This document shows positions 46,657 through 55,790 of a stretch of 64,000 nt of DNA, one piece after another. The notes under the pieces are model-generated. The model worked only from the letters and a program-made list of their open reading frames with translations, was not told the DNA's origin and made no database searches. Made by a program: the position numbers and the translations under genes. Each line of letters starts with the position of its first letter. Positions within the stretch are counted from its first letter, which is position 1. Where the stretch lies: positions 868,001 through 932,000 of the forward strand of contig NC_017278.1 of NCBI RefSeq assembly GCF_000236585.1, written 5' to 3'. This DNA is from Thermus sp. CCB_US3_UF1. GTDB lineage: Bacteria; Deinococcota; Deinococci; Deinococcales; Thermaceae.

Positions 46657-48345
46657 ATGAAGGGAGCAGAGGCACTCTTAAAGGCGCTGGAGCGGGAAGG
46701 GGTGGAGGTCATCTTCGGCCACCCGGGCGGGGCCATCATGCCCACCTACGACGCCCTCTACGACAGCCCCATCCGCCACATCCTGGTGCGGCACGAACAA
46801 GGGGGGGTGCACGCAGCCACCGGCTACGCCCGGGCCTCGGGCCGGGTGGGGGTGGTGATGGCCACCAGCGGCCCCGGGGCCCTCAACCTGGTCACGGGGC
46901 TCGCCGACGCCTTCATGGACTCCACCCCGGTGGTGGCCATCACCGGGAACGTTCCCCGGGCCCTGATCGGCACCGACGCCTTCCAGGAGGCGGACGTCAC
47001 CGGGGTGACCATGCCCATCACCAAGCACAACTACCTGGTGCAGGACGCAAACGACATCCCCCGGGTGGTCAAGGAGGCCTTCCACATCGCCGCCACCGGC
47101 AGGCCGGGGCCGGTCCTCATCGATATCCCCAAGGACGTGCAGCTGGCCGAGTTCACCGGCAGCTTTGAGGCGGAGCTGGACCTTCCCGGCTACAAGCCCA
47201 CCACCAAGGGCCACCCCAAACAGGTGGAAAGGGCCTTGGAGGCCTTGGAGAAGGCGGAAAGGCCCATCCTCATGGTGGGGGGTGGGGCCCAGCACGCCCA
47301 CGGGGAGCTCCTGGCCTTCGCCGAGAAGACGGGGCTTCCCGTGATCACCACCCTGATGGGCCTGGGGGCTTTCCCCGGGAACCACCCCCTTTGGCTGGGG
47401 ATGCCGGGGATGCACGGCACCGTGGCCGCCAACCGGGCCATCCACCACGCGGACGTGATCCTGGCCATCGGCCTCCGCTTTGACGACCGGGTGACGGGGA
47501 AGGTGTCCCGCTTCGCCCCCCACGCCCACACCATCATCCACGTGGACATTGACCCCGCCGAGATCGGCAAGGTGGTGCGCACCCACATCCCCATCGTGGG
47601 GGATGCCCGCCTGGTCCTGAAGGAGATGCTGAAAGGGGCCAGGCCCCTGAAGCTTGCCACCTGGTGGCGGGAGCTGGAGGAGTGGCGCACCCGCCACCCC
47701 TTGCGCTGGAAGCCCAAGCCCCACCTGCAGAGCCAGGAGGTGATCCGGGCCTTCTTTGAGGCCACGGGGGGGCACGCCATCGTCACCACCGGGGTGGGGC
47801 AGCACCAGATGTTCGCCGCCCAGTTCTTCCCCGTGACCCGGCCCCGCAGCTTCCTCACCTCCGGGGGGCTTGGCACCATGGGGGTGGGGCTCCCCTTCGC
47901 CATTGGGGCCAAGGTGGCCCGGCCGGAGGAGCTGGTCTTGGACTTTGACGGGGACGGCTCCTTCCAGATGACCCTGCAGGAGCTGGCCACCCTGGTCAAG
48001 TACAAGCTGGACGTGAAGGTGGTGATCCTCAACAACGGCTACCTGGGCATGGTGCGGCAGTGGCAGGACCTCTTCCACGCCAAGCGCTACTCCGAGGTCT
48101 ACCTGGCGGACTCCAACCCCGACTTTGCCCGCCTGGCCGAGGCCTACGGGATCCGGGGCATCCGGGTGGAGCGCAAGGAGGACCTGAGGAAGGGGGTGGA
48201 GGCGGTGCTCCACGCCGATGGCCCCGTGGTGGCGGAGTTCAAGGTCTACCACGAGGAGGGGGTCTTCCCCATGATCCCCGCCGGGGGGGCAGCGGAGGAC
48301 ATGATCCTGGAGAACCCCGCGGAGCGGGAGGAGGTGGAAGCGTGA
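46657..48345 (+). CDS. ilvB: Acetolactate synthase large (catalytic) subunit
   Basis: A 562-residue ThDP enzyme, first committed step of valine, leucine and isoleucine synthesis. The active-site Glu lies in VRHEQGGVHAATGYARASG near residue 48. The FAD-binding middle domain has the RFDDRVTGK motif, and the ThDP/Mg motif is DFDGDGSFQMTLQEL..NNGYLGMVRQWQ. GGAGGGGG precedes ATG 46657, immediately after the attenuator. Its stop overlaps ilvN (GTGA). Confidence 0.97.
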   Translation: MKGAEALLKALEREGVEVIFGHPGGAIMPTYDALYDSPIRHILVRHEQGGVHAATGYARASGRVGVVMATSGPGALNLVTGLADAFMDSTPVVAITGNVPRALIGTDAFQEADVTGVTMPITKHNYLVQDANDIPRVVKEAFHIAATGRPGPVLIDIPKDVQLAEFTGSFEAELDLPGYKPTTKGHPKQVERALEALEKAERPILMVGGGAQHAHGELLAFAEKTGLPVITTLMGLGAFPGNHPLWLGMPGMHGTVAANRAIHHADVILAIGLRFDDRVTGKVSRFAPHAHTIIHVDIDPAEIGKVVRTHIPIVGDARLVLKEMLKGARPLKLATWWRELEEWRTRHPLRWKPKPHLQSQEVIRAFFEATGGHAIVTTGVGQHQMFAAQFFPVTRPRSFLTSGGLGTMGVGLPFAIGAKVARPEELVLDFDGDGSFQMTLQELATLVKYKLDVKVVILNNGYLGMVRQWQDLFHAKRYSEVYLADSNPDFARLAEAYGIRGIRVERKEDLRKGVEAVLHADGPVVAEFKVYHEEGVFPMIPAGGAAEDMILENPAEREEVEA

Positions 48346-48854
48346 GGCATGTGATCTCGGTGCTGGTGCAGGACCATCCCCGCGTTCTCAACCGCATTAC
48401 CAGCCTCTTCGCCCGGAGGGGCTTCAACCTGGAAAGCCTGGCCGTGGGCACCACCCACCAGCCAGGGCTTTCCCGCATCAGCCTGGTGGTCTCCGGGGAC
48501 GACCGCACCCTGGAGCAGGTGGAGAAGCAGCTCAACCGGCTCATTGAGGTGCTGAAGGTAACGGACCACTCCGAGCCCCACGTGGAGCGGGAGCTCTGCC
48601 TGGTCAAGGTCCACGTGGCCGGGGTGGAGGAGCGCCTGGCGGTGAAGGACATCCAGGAGGCCTTCCGGGCCCGGGTGGTGGACGTGGCCCAGAAGACCCT
48701 GATCCTGGAGCTCACCGGGGACTCGCGCAAGATCGATTCCTTCGTGGAGGCCCTGAGGCCTTACGGGATCCTCGAGGTCATGCGCACCGGCGCCGTGGCC
48801 ATGAGCCGGGGCGAGAGGACCCTTAAGGTCAGGGAAAGGAGAGAGGTGGTATGA
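48342..48854 (+). CDS. ilvN: Acetolactate synthase small (regulatory) subunit
   Basis: A 170-residue protein: N-terminal ACT domain ([31 protein letters not shown]) and a C-terminal ALS regulatory half ([26 protein letters not shown]). It activates IlvB and carries valine feedback inhibition. The GTG start overlaps the ilvB stop by 4 bp and its own stop overlaps the ilvC ATG, so all three are translationally coupled. Confidence 0.96.
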   Translation: MRHVISVLVQDHPRVLNRITSLFARRGFNLESLAVGTTHQPGLSRISLVVSGDDRTLEQVEKQLNRLIEVLKVTDHSEPHVERELCLVKVHVAGVEERLAVKDIQEAFRARVVDVAQKTLILELTGDSRKIDSFVEALRPYGILEVMRTGAVAMSRGERTLKVRERREVV

Positions 48855-49864
48855 AGATCTACTACGAGCACGACGCGGACCTGGGGTTTCTCCTCGGCAA
48901 AAGGGTAGCGGTCTTGGGCTTCGGCTCCCAGGGGCACGCCCACGCCCTGAACCTGAAGGAGTCGGGGGTGGACGTGCGGGTGGGCCTGAGGCCGGGCTCC
49001 AAGGGCTTCGCCAAGGCGGAGGCCGCGGGGCTTAGGGTGCTGCCCGTGGCCGAGGCGGTTAGGGAGGCGGACATCGTCATGGTCCTCCTGCCCGACGAGG
49101 TGCAGGGGAGGGTCTACCGGGAGGAGATCGAGCCCCACCTGAAGGAGGGGGCGGCCCTGGCCTTCGCCCACGGTTTCAACATCCACTTCGGCCAGATCAA
49201 GCCCAGGCGGGACCTGGATGTCTGGATGGTGGCCCCCAAGGGGCCCGGCCACCTGGTGCGGAGCGAGTACCAGCGGGGAAGCGGCGTACCGGCCCTTTTG
49301 GCCGTCCACCAGGATGCCTCGGGGGCGGCCTTCCCCACGGCGTTGGCCTACGCCAAGGCCATCGGGGCGGCCCGGGCCGGGGTTATCCCCACCACCTTCA
49401 AGGACGAAACGGAAACCGACCTCTTCGGGGAGCAGGCGGTGCTCTGCGGCGGCCTTACCCGGCTCATCCAGGCAGGGTTTGAAACCCTGGTGGAGGCCGG
49501 TTATCCCCCGGAGATGGCCTACTTTGAGACCGTCCACGAGGTGAAGCTCATCGTGGACCTGATCTACGAGGCGGGCTTCGCCGGGATGCGCTACTCCATC
49601 TCCAACACCGCCGAGTACGGGGACTATACCCGGGGGGAGGTGGCGGTGCCCGTGGAGGAGACCAAGCGCCGCATGCGGGAGATCCTGCGCCAGATCCAGA
49701 CCGGGGAGTTTGCCCGGGAGTGGATGCTGGAAAACCAGGTGGGAAGCCCGGTCCTCGAGGCCAACCGCAGGCGCTGGAAGGAGCACCCCCTGGAGGAGGT
49801 GGGGGCGAGGCTTCGGGCTATGATGCCCTTCCTGAAAGCCAAGGTATTGCAGGAGGTTGGCTAA
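48851..49864 (+). CDS. ilvC: Ketol-acid reductoisomerase
   Basis: A 337-residue class I KARI that rearranges and reduces acetolactate. The NADPH loop is [17 protein letters not shown] near residue 25. Catalytic residues lie in [11 protein letters not shown] (His), the Mg-binding [17 protein letters not shown], and SNTAEYGD. The ATG overlaps the ilvN stop by 4 bp. A strong hairpin follows before leuA. Confidence 0.97.
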   Translation: MKIYYEHDADLGFLLGKRVAVLGFGSQGHAHALNLKESGVDVRVGLRPGSKGFAKAEAAGLRVLPVAEAVREADIVMVLLPDEVQGRVYREEIEPHLKEGAALAFAHGFNIHFGQIKPRRDLDVWMVAPKGPGHLVRSEYQRGSGVPALLAVHQDASGAAFPTALAYAKAIGAARAGVIPTTFKDETETDLFGEQAVLCGGLTRLIQAGFETLVEAGYPPEMAYFETVHEVKLIVDLIYEAGFAGMRYSISNTAEYGDYTRGEVAVPVEETKRRMREILRQIQTGEFAREWMLENQVGSPVLEANRRRWKEHPLEEVGARLRAMMPFLKAKVLQEVG

Positions 49865-49868
49865 GGCT

Positions 49869-49900
49869 AGGCCCCCCAAAGGGGGGCCTTTGGCGGTTTT
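49869..49900 (+). terminator. Terminator-like hairpin between ilvC and leuA
   Basis: A 9-bp stem (AGGCCCCCC / GGGGGGCCT, loop AAA) is followed by TTGGCGGTTTT and then at once by the leuA ribosome binding site AGGAGGG. It probably lowers or regulates read-through into leuA. Confidence 0.6.
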
Positions 49901-49913
49901 AGGAGGGAAAAAC

Positions 49914-51470
49914 ATGGAGCGGCACATCCGGATCTTCGATACCACCTTGCGGGATGGCGAGCAGAGCCCTGGGGTAGCGCTTTCCCTGGACCAGAAGCTG
50001 GAGATCGCCCACGCCCTGGCCCGGCTCAACGTGGACATCATTGAGGCGGGCTTCCCCGTATCCGGGCCCTTGGAGTTTGAGGCCGTGCGCCGCATCGCCG
50101 CCGAGGTCAAGGGCCCGGTTATCGCCGCTTTGGCCCGCACCCACACCTTGGACATTGACCAGGCGGCCAAGGCCTTGGAAAAGGCGGAAAAGCCCCGGAT
50201 CCACGTCTTCACCTCGGCCTCCAAGATCCACCTGGAGCACATGCTGAAGAAGACGGAGGAGGAGGTTTTGGAGATGGCGGACCAGATGGTCCGCTACGCC
50301 CGCCGCTACGTGGACGACGTGGAGTTTTCCGCCCAGGACGTGATGCGGGCCGAGTGGGACTTCGTGAAGCGCCTCTATGAGGTGGCCATTGAGGCCGGGG
50401 CCACCACCATCAACATCCCCGACACCACCGGCTACGGCACTCCCCTGGAGTACGGGGCCCTGATCCGCCGCATCCGGGACGAGGTGGTCCGGGGGCGGGA
50501 CGTGATCATCTCCACCCACACCCACGACGACCTGGGCCTGGCCACGGCCAACGCCCTGGCGGGGATTGAAAACGGGGCCGGCCAGGTGGAGTGCACCATC
50601 AACGGCATCGGGGAGCGGGCGGGGAACACCTCCTTGGAGGAGGTGGTCATGGCCCTCTACGTGCGCCGGGACTGGTACAAGGCCTACACCCGGATCAACA
50701 CCCGGGAGATCTACCGGGTTTCCCGCCTGGTGGAGCGGTACACCGGCATGCCCGTCCCCCCCAACAAGGCCATCGTGGGGGACAACGCCTTCGCCCACGA
50801 GTCCGGCATCCACCAGGATGGGGTGCTGAAGCACCGCTCCACCTACGAGATCATGGACGCGGAGCTCATCGGCAGGCGGCCAGCGGTGATCGTTCTCGGC
50901 AAGCACTCTGGCCGGGCGGCCTTCAAGAAGGCCCTCGAGGACCTGGGCTACAAGGACCTTTCCGAGGAGGAGCTGAAGAAGCTTTTCGCCCGCTTCAAGG
51001 AGATCGCCGAGAAGAAGGGCCCCCTCTCCGCCGAGGAGCTCCAGGCCCTGGTGGAAAGCGAGCGGGAGCCCGCCTCCCACTTCTTTACCCTGGAACATGT
51101 CCAGTTTTTCTCCGGATCCGGCCTCCTGCCCACGGCCACGGTGAAGGTGAAGACCCCGGAGGGGGAGAGGTTGGCCACCCATACCGGGGATGGCCCGGTG
51201 GATGCCGTGTACAAGGCCCTGGAGGAGGCCATCGGCCTTAGGCCCGAGCTGGAGCTTTACCGGGTGGAGGCCATCACGGGGAGCACCGAGGCCCTGGGCC
51301 AGGTGACCGTGCGCCTGCGGCTGGGGGAGCTCCAGGCCGTGGGCGTGGGGGTTTCCCCGGACATCATTGAGGCCAGCGCCCTGGCCTTCCTGGATGCCGC
51401 TGGCAAGCTGGCTTCGGGACGGGCCACCAGGCACCCGCCTTCCATCGCGGAGGTGCAGCGGGGTGTCTAA
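49914..51470 (+). CDS. leuA: 2-isopropylmalate synthase
   Basis: A 518-residue enzyme that condenses acetyl-CoA and 2-ketoisovalerate, first step of leucine synthesis. The catalytic TIM barrel (1-280) has IFDTTLRDGEQSPG and the metal site STHTHDDLGLATANALAG. The C-terminal regulatory domain (about 390-518, GSGLLPTATVKVKTPEGE..) is the LeuA allosteric module for leucine feedback. AGGAGGG lies ahead of ATG 49914. Confidence 0.96.
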   Translation: MERHIRIFDTTLRDGEQSPGVALSLDQKLEIAHALARLNVDIIEAGFPVSGPLEFEAVRRIAAEVKGPVIAALARTHTLDIDQAAKALEKAEKPRIHVFTSASKIHLEHMLKKTEEEVLEMADQMVRYARRYVDDVEFSAQDVMRAEWDFVKRLYEVAIEAGATTINIPDTTGYGTPLEYGALIRRIRDEVVRGRDVIISTHTHDDLGLATANALAGIENGAGQVECTINGIGERAGNTSLEEVVMALYVRRDWYKAYTRINTREIYRVSRLVERYTGMPVPPNKAIVGDNAFAHESGIHQDGVLKHRSTYEIMDAELIGRRPAVIVLGKHSGRAAFKKALEDLGYKDLSEEELKKLFARFKEIAEKKGPLSAEELQALVESEREPASHFFTLEHVQFFSGSGLLPTATVKVKTPEGERLATHTGDGPVDAVYKALEEAIGLRPELELYRVEAITGSTEALGQVTVRLRLGELQAVGVGVSPDIIEASALAFLDAAGKLASGRATRHPPSIAEVQRGV

Positions 51471-51472
51471 AC

Positions 51473-51508
51473 CCTCCCGCCCCCTGGCGGGGGGCGGGGC
51501 CGGGAGGG
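51473..51508 (+). promoter_or_regulatory. Hairpin covering the cimA ribosome binding site
   Basis: CCCTCCCGCCCC can pair with GGGGCGGG and GGGAGGG downstream. The last arm is the cimA Shine-Dalgarno (GGGAGGGG, 4 nt from ATG 51512). There is no T-run, so translation control is more likely than termination. Confidence 0.4.
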
Positions 51509-51511
51509 GCC

Positions 51512-53092
51512 ATGGTGGAGATCCTGGATACCACCCTACGGGACGGAACGCAAGGGGAGGGGATTAGCCTCTCCGTGGACGACAAGGTGGCCATCGCCAA
51601 GCGCCTGGCGGCCTTCGGCATCCACGTGATTGAGGGCGGCTGGCCTGGCTCCAATCCCAAGGACGCGGAGTTCTTCGCCCGCATGAAGGGGGTGGACCTG
51701 GGGACGGCCAGGCTGGCGGCCTTCGGGGCCACCCGGCGGAAGGGCCTTCTTCCCGAGGAGGACCCCTCGGTCCTGGCCCTCCTGGAGGCCGAGACCCCGG
51801 TGGTGGTCCTCTTCGGCAAGAGCTGGACCCTGCACGTGCTGGAGGCCCTGGAAACCTCCTTGGAGGAGAACCTCTCCATGATCCGGGATACCGTGGCCTT
51901 TTTCGCCGCCAGGGGCCGGCGGGTGGTCTATGACGCCGAGCACTTCTTTGATGGGTACAAGGAGGACCCCGCCTACGCCCTGGCCACCCTCGAGGCTGCC
52001 CGGGAAGGCGGGGCCGAGACCCTGGTCCTCTGCGACACCAACGGGGGCACCCTGCCCGAGGAGGTCTACGCCATCACCAAGGGGGTGGTGGAGCGCTTCC
52101 CCGGGGTCAGGGTGGGCATCCACCCCCACAACGACGCGGAACTGGCCGTGGCCAACGCCCTGGCGGCGGTGCGGGCTGGGGCCACCCACGTCCAGGGCAC
52201 CATCAACGGGTACGGGGAGCGGTGCGGCAACCTGAACCTCACCAGCTTCCTCCCCGCCCTGGTCTTCAAGTACGGCATCCCCGCCCTGCCCCCTGAAAGG
52301 CTCCGTGGCCTCAAGGAGCTCTCCCATTTCGTGGACGAGCGGGCCAACCAGACCCCCAACCGCCGCGCCCCCTACGTGGGGGAGGCGGCCTTTGCCCACA
52401 AGGCGGGGGTGCACGTCTCTGCCGTCCTCAAGAACCCCCGCACCTACGAGCACCTGCCCCCGGAGTGGGTGGGGAACGGGCGGCGCTTTCTGGTTTCCGA
52501 CGTGGCTGGCCGCTCCAACCTCCTGGCCAAGCTGCAGGAGCAGGGGGTGGACCTCTCCAAGGAGGAGGCCATGCGCCTCCTCTCCGAGGTCAAGGCCCTG
52601 GAGTACGAGGGCTACGCCTTTGAGGGGGCGGAGGCCAGCTTCTACCTCCTGGCCTACCGCCTTAAGGGCGGAGCCCTGCCCTTCAGCGTGGAGGGGTTTT
52701 CCGTGTTCGTCCACGGCTCGGGCCTTTCCACCGCCTGGGCCGAGGCCACGGTGCGGGTGCGGGTGGGGGAGAGCCTGCAGCACACCGCCGCGGAGAGCCC
52801 CTTCGGCCCCGTTTCCGCCCTGGACCGGGCCTTCCGCAAGGCGGTCTTGGGCTTTTACCCGGAGCTGGCCGACGTGGAGCTGGTGGACTACAAGGTGCGC
52901 ATCCTCTCCGGCCAGGAGGCGGGCACCAACTCCGGGGTGCGGGTGATGATCGAGATGAAACGGGGGGAGGAGCGCTTCGCCACCGTGGGGGCCAGCGAGA
53001 ACATCCTCGAGGCCTCCCTGAAGGCCCTCACCGACGGCTACGCCTACGCCCTCCTCTACCCCTTACGGGAGGCTAGGCCTAAGGAAGCCTGA
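51512..53092 (+). CDS. cimA: Citramalate synthase
   Basis: A 526-residue LeuA-family enzyme. The barrel begins ILDTTLRDGTQGEG, and the metal site is GIHPHNDAELAVANALAAV. CimA differs from LeuA in EGGWPGSNPKD and DERANQTPNRRAPYVG, both present. It condenses pyruvate and acetyl-CoA to citramalate, a threonine-independent route to isoleucine. The C-terminal regulatory domain begins near residue 400. It is 41 bp after leuA and probably the last gene of the operon. Confidence 0.9.
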   Translation: MVEILDTTLRDGTQGEGISLSVDDKVAIAKRLAAFGIHVIEGGWPGSNPKDAEFFARMKGVDLGTARLAAFGATRRKGLLPEEDPSVLALLEAETPVVVLFGKSWTLHVLEALETSLEENLSMIRDTVAFFAARGRRVVYDAEHFFDGYKEDPAYALATLEAAREGGAETLVLCDTNGGTLPEEVYAITKGVVERFPGVRVGIHPHNDAELAVANALAAVRAGATHVQGTINGYGERCGNLNLTSFLPALVFKYGIPALPPERLRGLKELSHFVDERANQTPNRRAPYVGEAAFAHKAGVHVSAVLKNPRTYEHLPPEWVGNGRRFLVSDVAGRSNLLAKLQEQGVDLSKEEAMRLLSEVKALEYEGYAFEGAEASFYLLAYRLKGGALPFSVEGFSVFVHGSGLSTAWAEATVRVRVGESLQHTAAESPFGPVSALDRAFRKAVLGFYPELADVELVDYKVRILSGQEAGTNSGVRVMIEMKRGEERFATVGASENILEASLKALTDGYAYALLYPLREARPKEA

Positions 53093-53193
53093 CCTCGGAC
53101 TGGAAGGCGATGGGGGCCTTTTCCCTCAGGGCCTCCTTCAACGTGGTCCATGCGCAGCGCGGCCAGGAAAGGCTTGGGTCCCGTGGGGCTCAT
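53079..53193 (-). pseudogene. Possible remnant of a small protein-coding gene
   Basis: From ATG 53193 the minus strand reads MSPTGPKPFLAALRMDH. After a frame change near 53143 it continues as TTLKEALREKAPIAFQSEVR and stops at 53079-53081, inside the cimA 3' end. Both halves look protein-like while neither full frame does, which suggests a decayed gene. I do not recognise it. It fills the otherwise empty 107-bp gap between cimA and the ABC genes. Confidence 0.25.
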
Positions 53194-53199
53194 CCCCGC

Positions 53200-53976
53200 C
53201 TAGGCCCCCATCCCTGAGTAGCGCCTGAGGCCCAGGCGCCACAGGAGGCGCCAAAGGAGGAGGAAGGCCCCACCCCAAAGGAGCATCACCCAAAGCCCGG
53301 GGAAGAGGGCCACTTCCTGCCCGGCCAAAAGGGCCGCAGGCAGGTAGACCAGGTAGGGAAAGGGGGTGAGGAGGGCAAGGGAGCGCAGGGGCTCGGGGAA
53401 GACCTCCAGGGGGGCGATGGTGCCGGAGAGGAAGAGGTAGAGGAGGAAGAAAACCTCCTCCACCGCGGCAGCCCGCTCGCTCCAGAAGGTGAGCATGGCG
53501 GTGGTGTACTGCATGAGGTAGCGGAGGAGGAAGGCCAAAGCGGTGAGCAAAAGCCCTAGGGCCAAGGGGAGGGCTTCCGGGGTGAAGCGGGCCTCGGGGA
53601 AGAGGAGGAAGAAGAGGAGGGTGAGGAGGACCACGAAGGGAAGCCGGGCCAGCCTTTCCGCCACGTGGGCCGCCAGGTGTTCAAAAAAGGGGTCCAGGGG
53701 CCTCAGGAGGCGGAAGGAGAGCCTCCCCTCCACCACGTCCCGCTCAAACTCCCACACCACCCAGACCACCGTGGCCTGGCGCACCAAGAAGACCATGAGG
53801 AAGTAGCGGGCGAACTCCCCGGGGGAGAGGGGGAAGGCCCCGCTTTGGGCGGCCTCGGTCCACACCCCGAGGAGGATGAGGGGCAGGGCCCCGGCCAGGG
53901 CCCAGAGGAAAAGCTCGGCCCGGTATTCCAGCATGTAGGCCAGGTAGACGGAAAGCAGGGTCTTGGCCTTCCTCAT
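53200..53976 (-). CDS. ABC-2 type permease (DUF990-like)
   Basis: A 258-residue membrane protein with six hydrophobic segments. It starts with a Tyr/Arg-rich first helix region (SVYLAYMLEYRAELFLW) and has EFERDVVEGRLSFRLLRPLDPFF, a motif of this permease family. It overlaps the upstream ATPase gene by 4 bp. With the ATPase and the divergent permease at 55007 it probably forms an exporter with two different permease subunits. The substrate is unknown. Confidence 0.85.
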   Translation of the reverse strand: MRKAKTLLSVYLAYMLEYRAELFLWALAGALPLILLGVWTEAAQSGAFPLSPGEFARYFLMVFLVRQATVVWVVWEFERDVVEGRLSFRLLRPLDPFFEHLAAHVAERLARLPFVVLLTLLFFLLFPEARFTPEALPLALGLLLTALAFLLRYLMQYTTAMLTFWSERAAAVEEVFFLLYLFLSGTIAPLEVFPEPLRSLALLTPFPYLVYLPAALLAGQEVALFPGLWVMLLWGGAFLLLWRLLWRLGLRRYSGMGA

Positions 53977-54974
53977 CCTTCCTCCACCGGGGCCGGGCTT
54001 TGGAACACCCGGGCGATCACCTCCTCCAGGGGGGGTTCGCGGACCTCGAGGTCCTCCACGGGAAGCCTCCGCAGGATCTCCGCCACCCGTTCCGTAAGCC
54101 TCTCTCGGGGAACGAGGAGCCTGGCCTCTTGCCCCGAAAGTTCCCGTACCTCTCCGAAGGGGAGGAGGGCCTCCTTGGGCAGGGGGCGGGCCAGGGTAAG
54201 CCCCACCTCCCGGTAAGGGGCGAAGCGCTCCGTGAGGCCCTCTAGCTCCCCGTCGTAAAGGAGCCTTCCCTGGTGGATCACCAACACCCTGGCGCACAGG
54301 GCGGCGATATCGGCCATGTAGTGGCTGGTGAGGAGGACCGTGGCCCCGTGGCGGCGGTTGTACTCCCGGATGAACTCCCGCACCGCCACCTGGGCGTTCA
54401 CATCCAGGCCCAGGGTGGGCTCGTCCAGGAAGAGGACCTCCGGGCGGTGGAGGAGGGCGGCCAGAAGCTCGGCCTTCATCCTCTCCCCCAGGGAGAGCTT
54501 GCGCACCGGCTGGTGGAGCTTACCCTCCAGGGAGAGCATCTCCGCAAGCTCCCCTACCCGCCGGCGAAACTCCCCCTCGGGGACCTCGTAAATGGCGGCG
54601 TTCAGGCGGAGGGTGTCCATGGCGGGCAGGTCCCAGATGAGCTGCTGCTTGTTGCCCATCACCAGGGTGATCTTCTTCAGGAAGGCTTTTTCCCGCCGCC
54701 AGGGGATATGCCCGGCCACCCGGGCCTGGCCGCGGGTGGGGTGGATGAGGCCGGTGAGCATCTTCAAGGTGGTGGTCTTGCCTGCCCCGTTGGGCCCCAG
54801 GAAGCCCACCACCTCCCCCCGCGGGATGGCGAAGCTTACCCCTTCCGCGGCCCGCACCGTGCGGTACTCCCGGAAGAGGAAGTGGCGCAGGGTGGCCGCC
54901 AGGCTTTCCTCTTTCCGGGCCACCCGGTAGTGCTTGGTGAGGTCCTGCGCCAGGATGTGGGCCTCGTCGCGCAC
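53973..54974 (-). CDS. ABC transporter ATP-binding protein
   Basis: A 333-residue ATPase. Walker A is GPNGAGKTTTLKMLTG near residue 59, the signature reads LSLGERMKAELLAALL (LSLGE in place of LSGGQ), Walker B is VLFLDEPTLGLD, followed by the switch HYM. The N-terminal extension (KHYRVARKEESLAATLRHFLFREYRTV) is typical of ATPases paired with DUF990-type permeases. The GTG start has TAGACT 6 nt upstream. It heads a two-gene run with one permease and is divergent from the other. Confidence 0.92.
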   Translation of the reverse strand: MRDEAHILAQDLTKHYRVARKEESLAATLRHFLFREYRTVRAAEGVSFAIPRGEVVGFLGPNGAGKTTTLKMLTGLIHPTRGQARVAGHIPWRREKAFLKKITLVMGNKQQLIWDLPAMDTLRLNAAIYEVPEGEFRRRVGELAEMLSLEGKLHQPVRKLSLGERMKAELLAALLHRPEVLFLDEPTLGLDVNAQVAVREFIREYNRRHGATVLLTSHYMADIAALCARVLVIHQGRLLYDGELEGLTERFAPYREVGLTLARPLPKEALLPFGEVRELSGQEARLLVPRERLTERVAEILRRLPVEDLEVREPPLEEVIARVFQSPAPVEEG

Positions 54975-54980
54975 CCTTCC

Positions 54981-54999
54981 AGTCTACCCGTGGTGTAAT
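54981..54999. promoter_or_regulatory. Divergent leaderless-type promoters (ABC ATPase / ABC-2 permease)
   Basis: Minus strand: TAGACT (54981-54986) ends 6 nt before GTG 54974. Plus strand: TGTAAT (54994-54999) ends 7 nt before GTG 55007. This lets one short region set the level of all three transporter subunits. Confidence 0.45.
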
Positions 55000-55006
55000 G
55001 GTCCCC

Positions 55007-55780
55007 GTGCGCTACCTGCGGGTTTTCCTCCTCTTTTTGCGCCTTTCCTTGGCGGCGGAGATGGAGTACCGCCTGAACTTCCTCCTGGGCCTCCTTTCCT
55101 CCTTCCTCACCCTCCTGGGGGCCCTTTTTGGCCTGGGGCTCCTCTACCAGGGGGGGTACCGGCCGGGAGGGTGGGCCTGGGAGGAGGCCCTTTTGGTCCT
55201 GGCGGCTTTCACCTTGCTCCAGGGCCTGGCCAGCACCCTTCTGGCCCCCAACCTCAACAAGATCGTGGAACACGTGCAACAGGGTACCCTGGACTTCGTC
55301 CTCCTCAAGCCCGTGGATCCCCAGTTCTGGCTCTCCTTGAGGGCGTTTTCCCCTTGGGGCCTGGGGGATTTCCTCTTGGGGCTTGGCCTTCTCCTTTGGG
55401 GTGGGGTGCGGCTGGGCCTGGCCTTGGGCGACTACCTCCTCTTTGCCCTCTACGCCGCCTTGGGGGGGGTGATGCTCTATAGTCTCTGGTTCCTCCTGGC
55501 CACCACCAGCATCTGGTTCGTGAAGATTTACAACGTCACCGAGGTCCTGCGGGGCCTTTTGGAGGCGGGCCGCTTCCCCGCCTCCGCCTACCCGGCCCTG
55601 TACCGGGTTTTCTTCACCTTTGTGGTGCCCGTGGCCTTCCTCACCACGGTTCCCGCGGAGGCGGCCTTGGGCAGGGGCCAGGGGCTTTGGGGGGCGGCGG
55701 GGGCCACCTTGGCCCTTTTTCTCCTCTCCCGGGGCTTTTTCCGCCTGGCCCTCAGGAGCTACACCTCCGCCAGCAGTTAA
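55007..55780 (+). CDS. ABC-2 type permease, second subunit
   Basis: A 257-residue membrane protein with about six helices. It opens with [27 protein letters not shown] and has [22 protein letters not shown], the counterpart of the motif in the other permease. I place the start at GTG 55007, 7 nt after TGTAAT; the ATG at 54998 overlaps that -10 element but would be chosen by simple start rules. It is followed at 10 bp by plsY. Confidence 0.83.
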   Translation: MRYLRVFLLFLRLSLAAEMEYRLNFLLGLLSSFLTLLGALFGLGLLYQGGYRPGGWAWEEALLVLAAFTLLQGLASTLLAPNLNKIVEHVQQGTLDFVLLKPVDPQFWLSLRAFSPWGLGDFLLGLGLLLWGGVRLGLALGDYLLFALYAALGGVMLYSLWFLLATTSIWFVKIYNVTEVLRGLLEAGRFPASAYPALYRVFFTFVVPVAFLTTVPAEAALGRGQGLWGAAGATLALFLLSRGFFRLALRSYTSASS

Positions 55781-55783
55781 AAT
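55778..55783 (+). promoter_or_regulatory. Leaderless-type -10 element of plsY
   Basis: TAAAAT overlaps the permease stop codon and ends exactly 7 nt before ATG 55791. There is no Shine-Dalgarno. Confidence 0.5.
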
Positions 55784-55790
55784 CCAGGCC

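Noticed and set aside
46678-48252. A 524-codon open frame antisense to ilvB.
   Set aside because: It is a compositional shadow rich in His/Gly/Pro with no recognisable domain, lying exactly opposite a clear gene.
49899-51434. A 511-codon open frame antisense to leuA.
   Set aside because: Same reason: low-complexity shadow of a well-supported gene.
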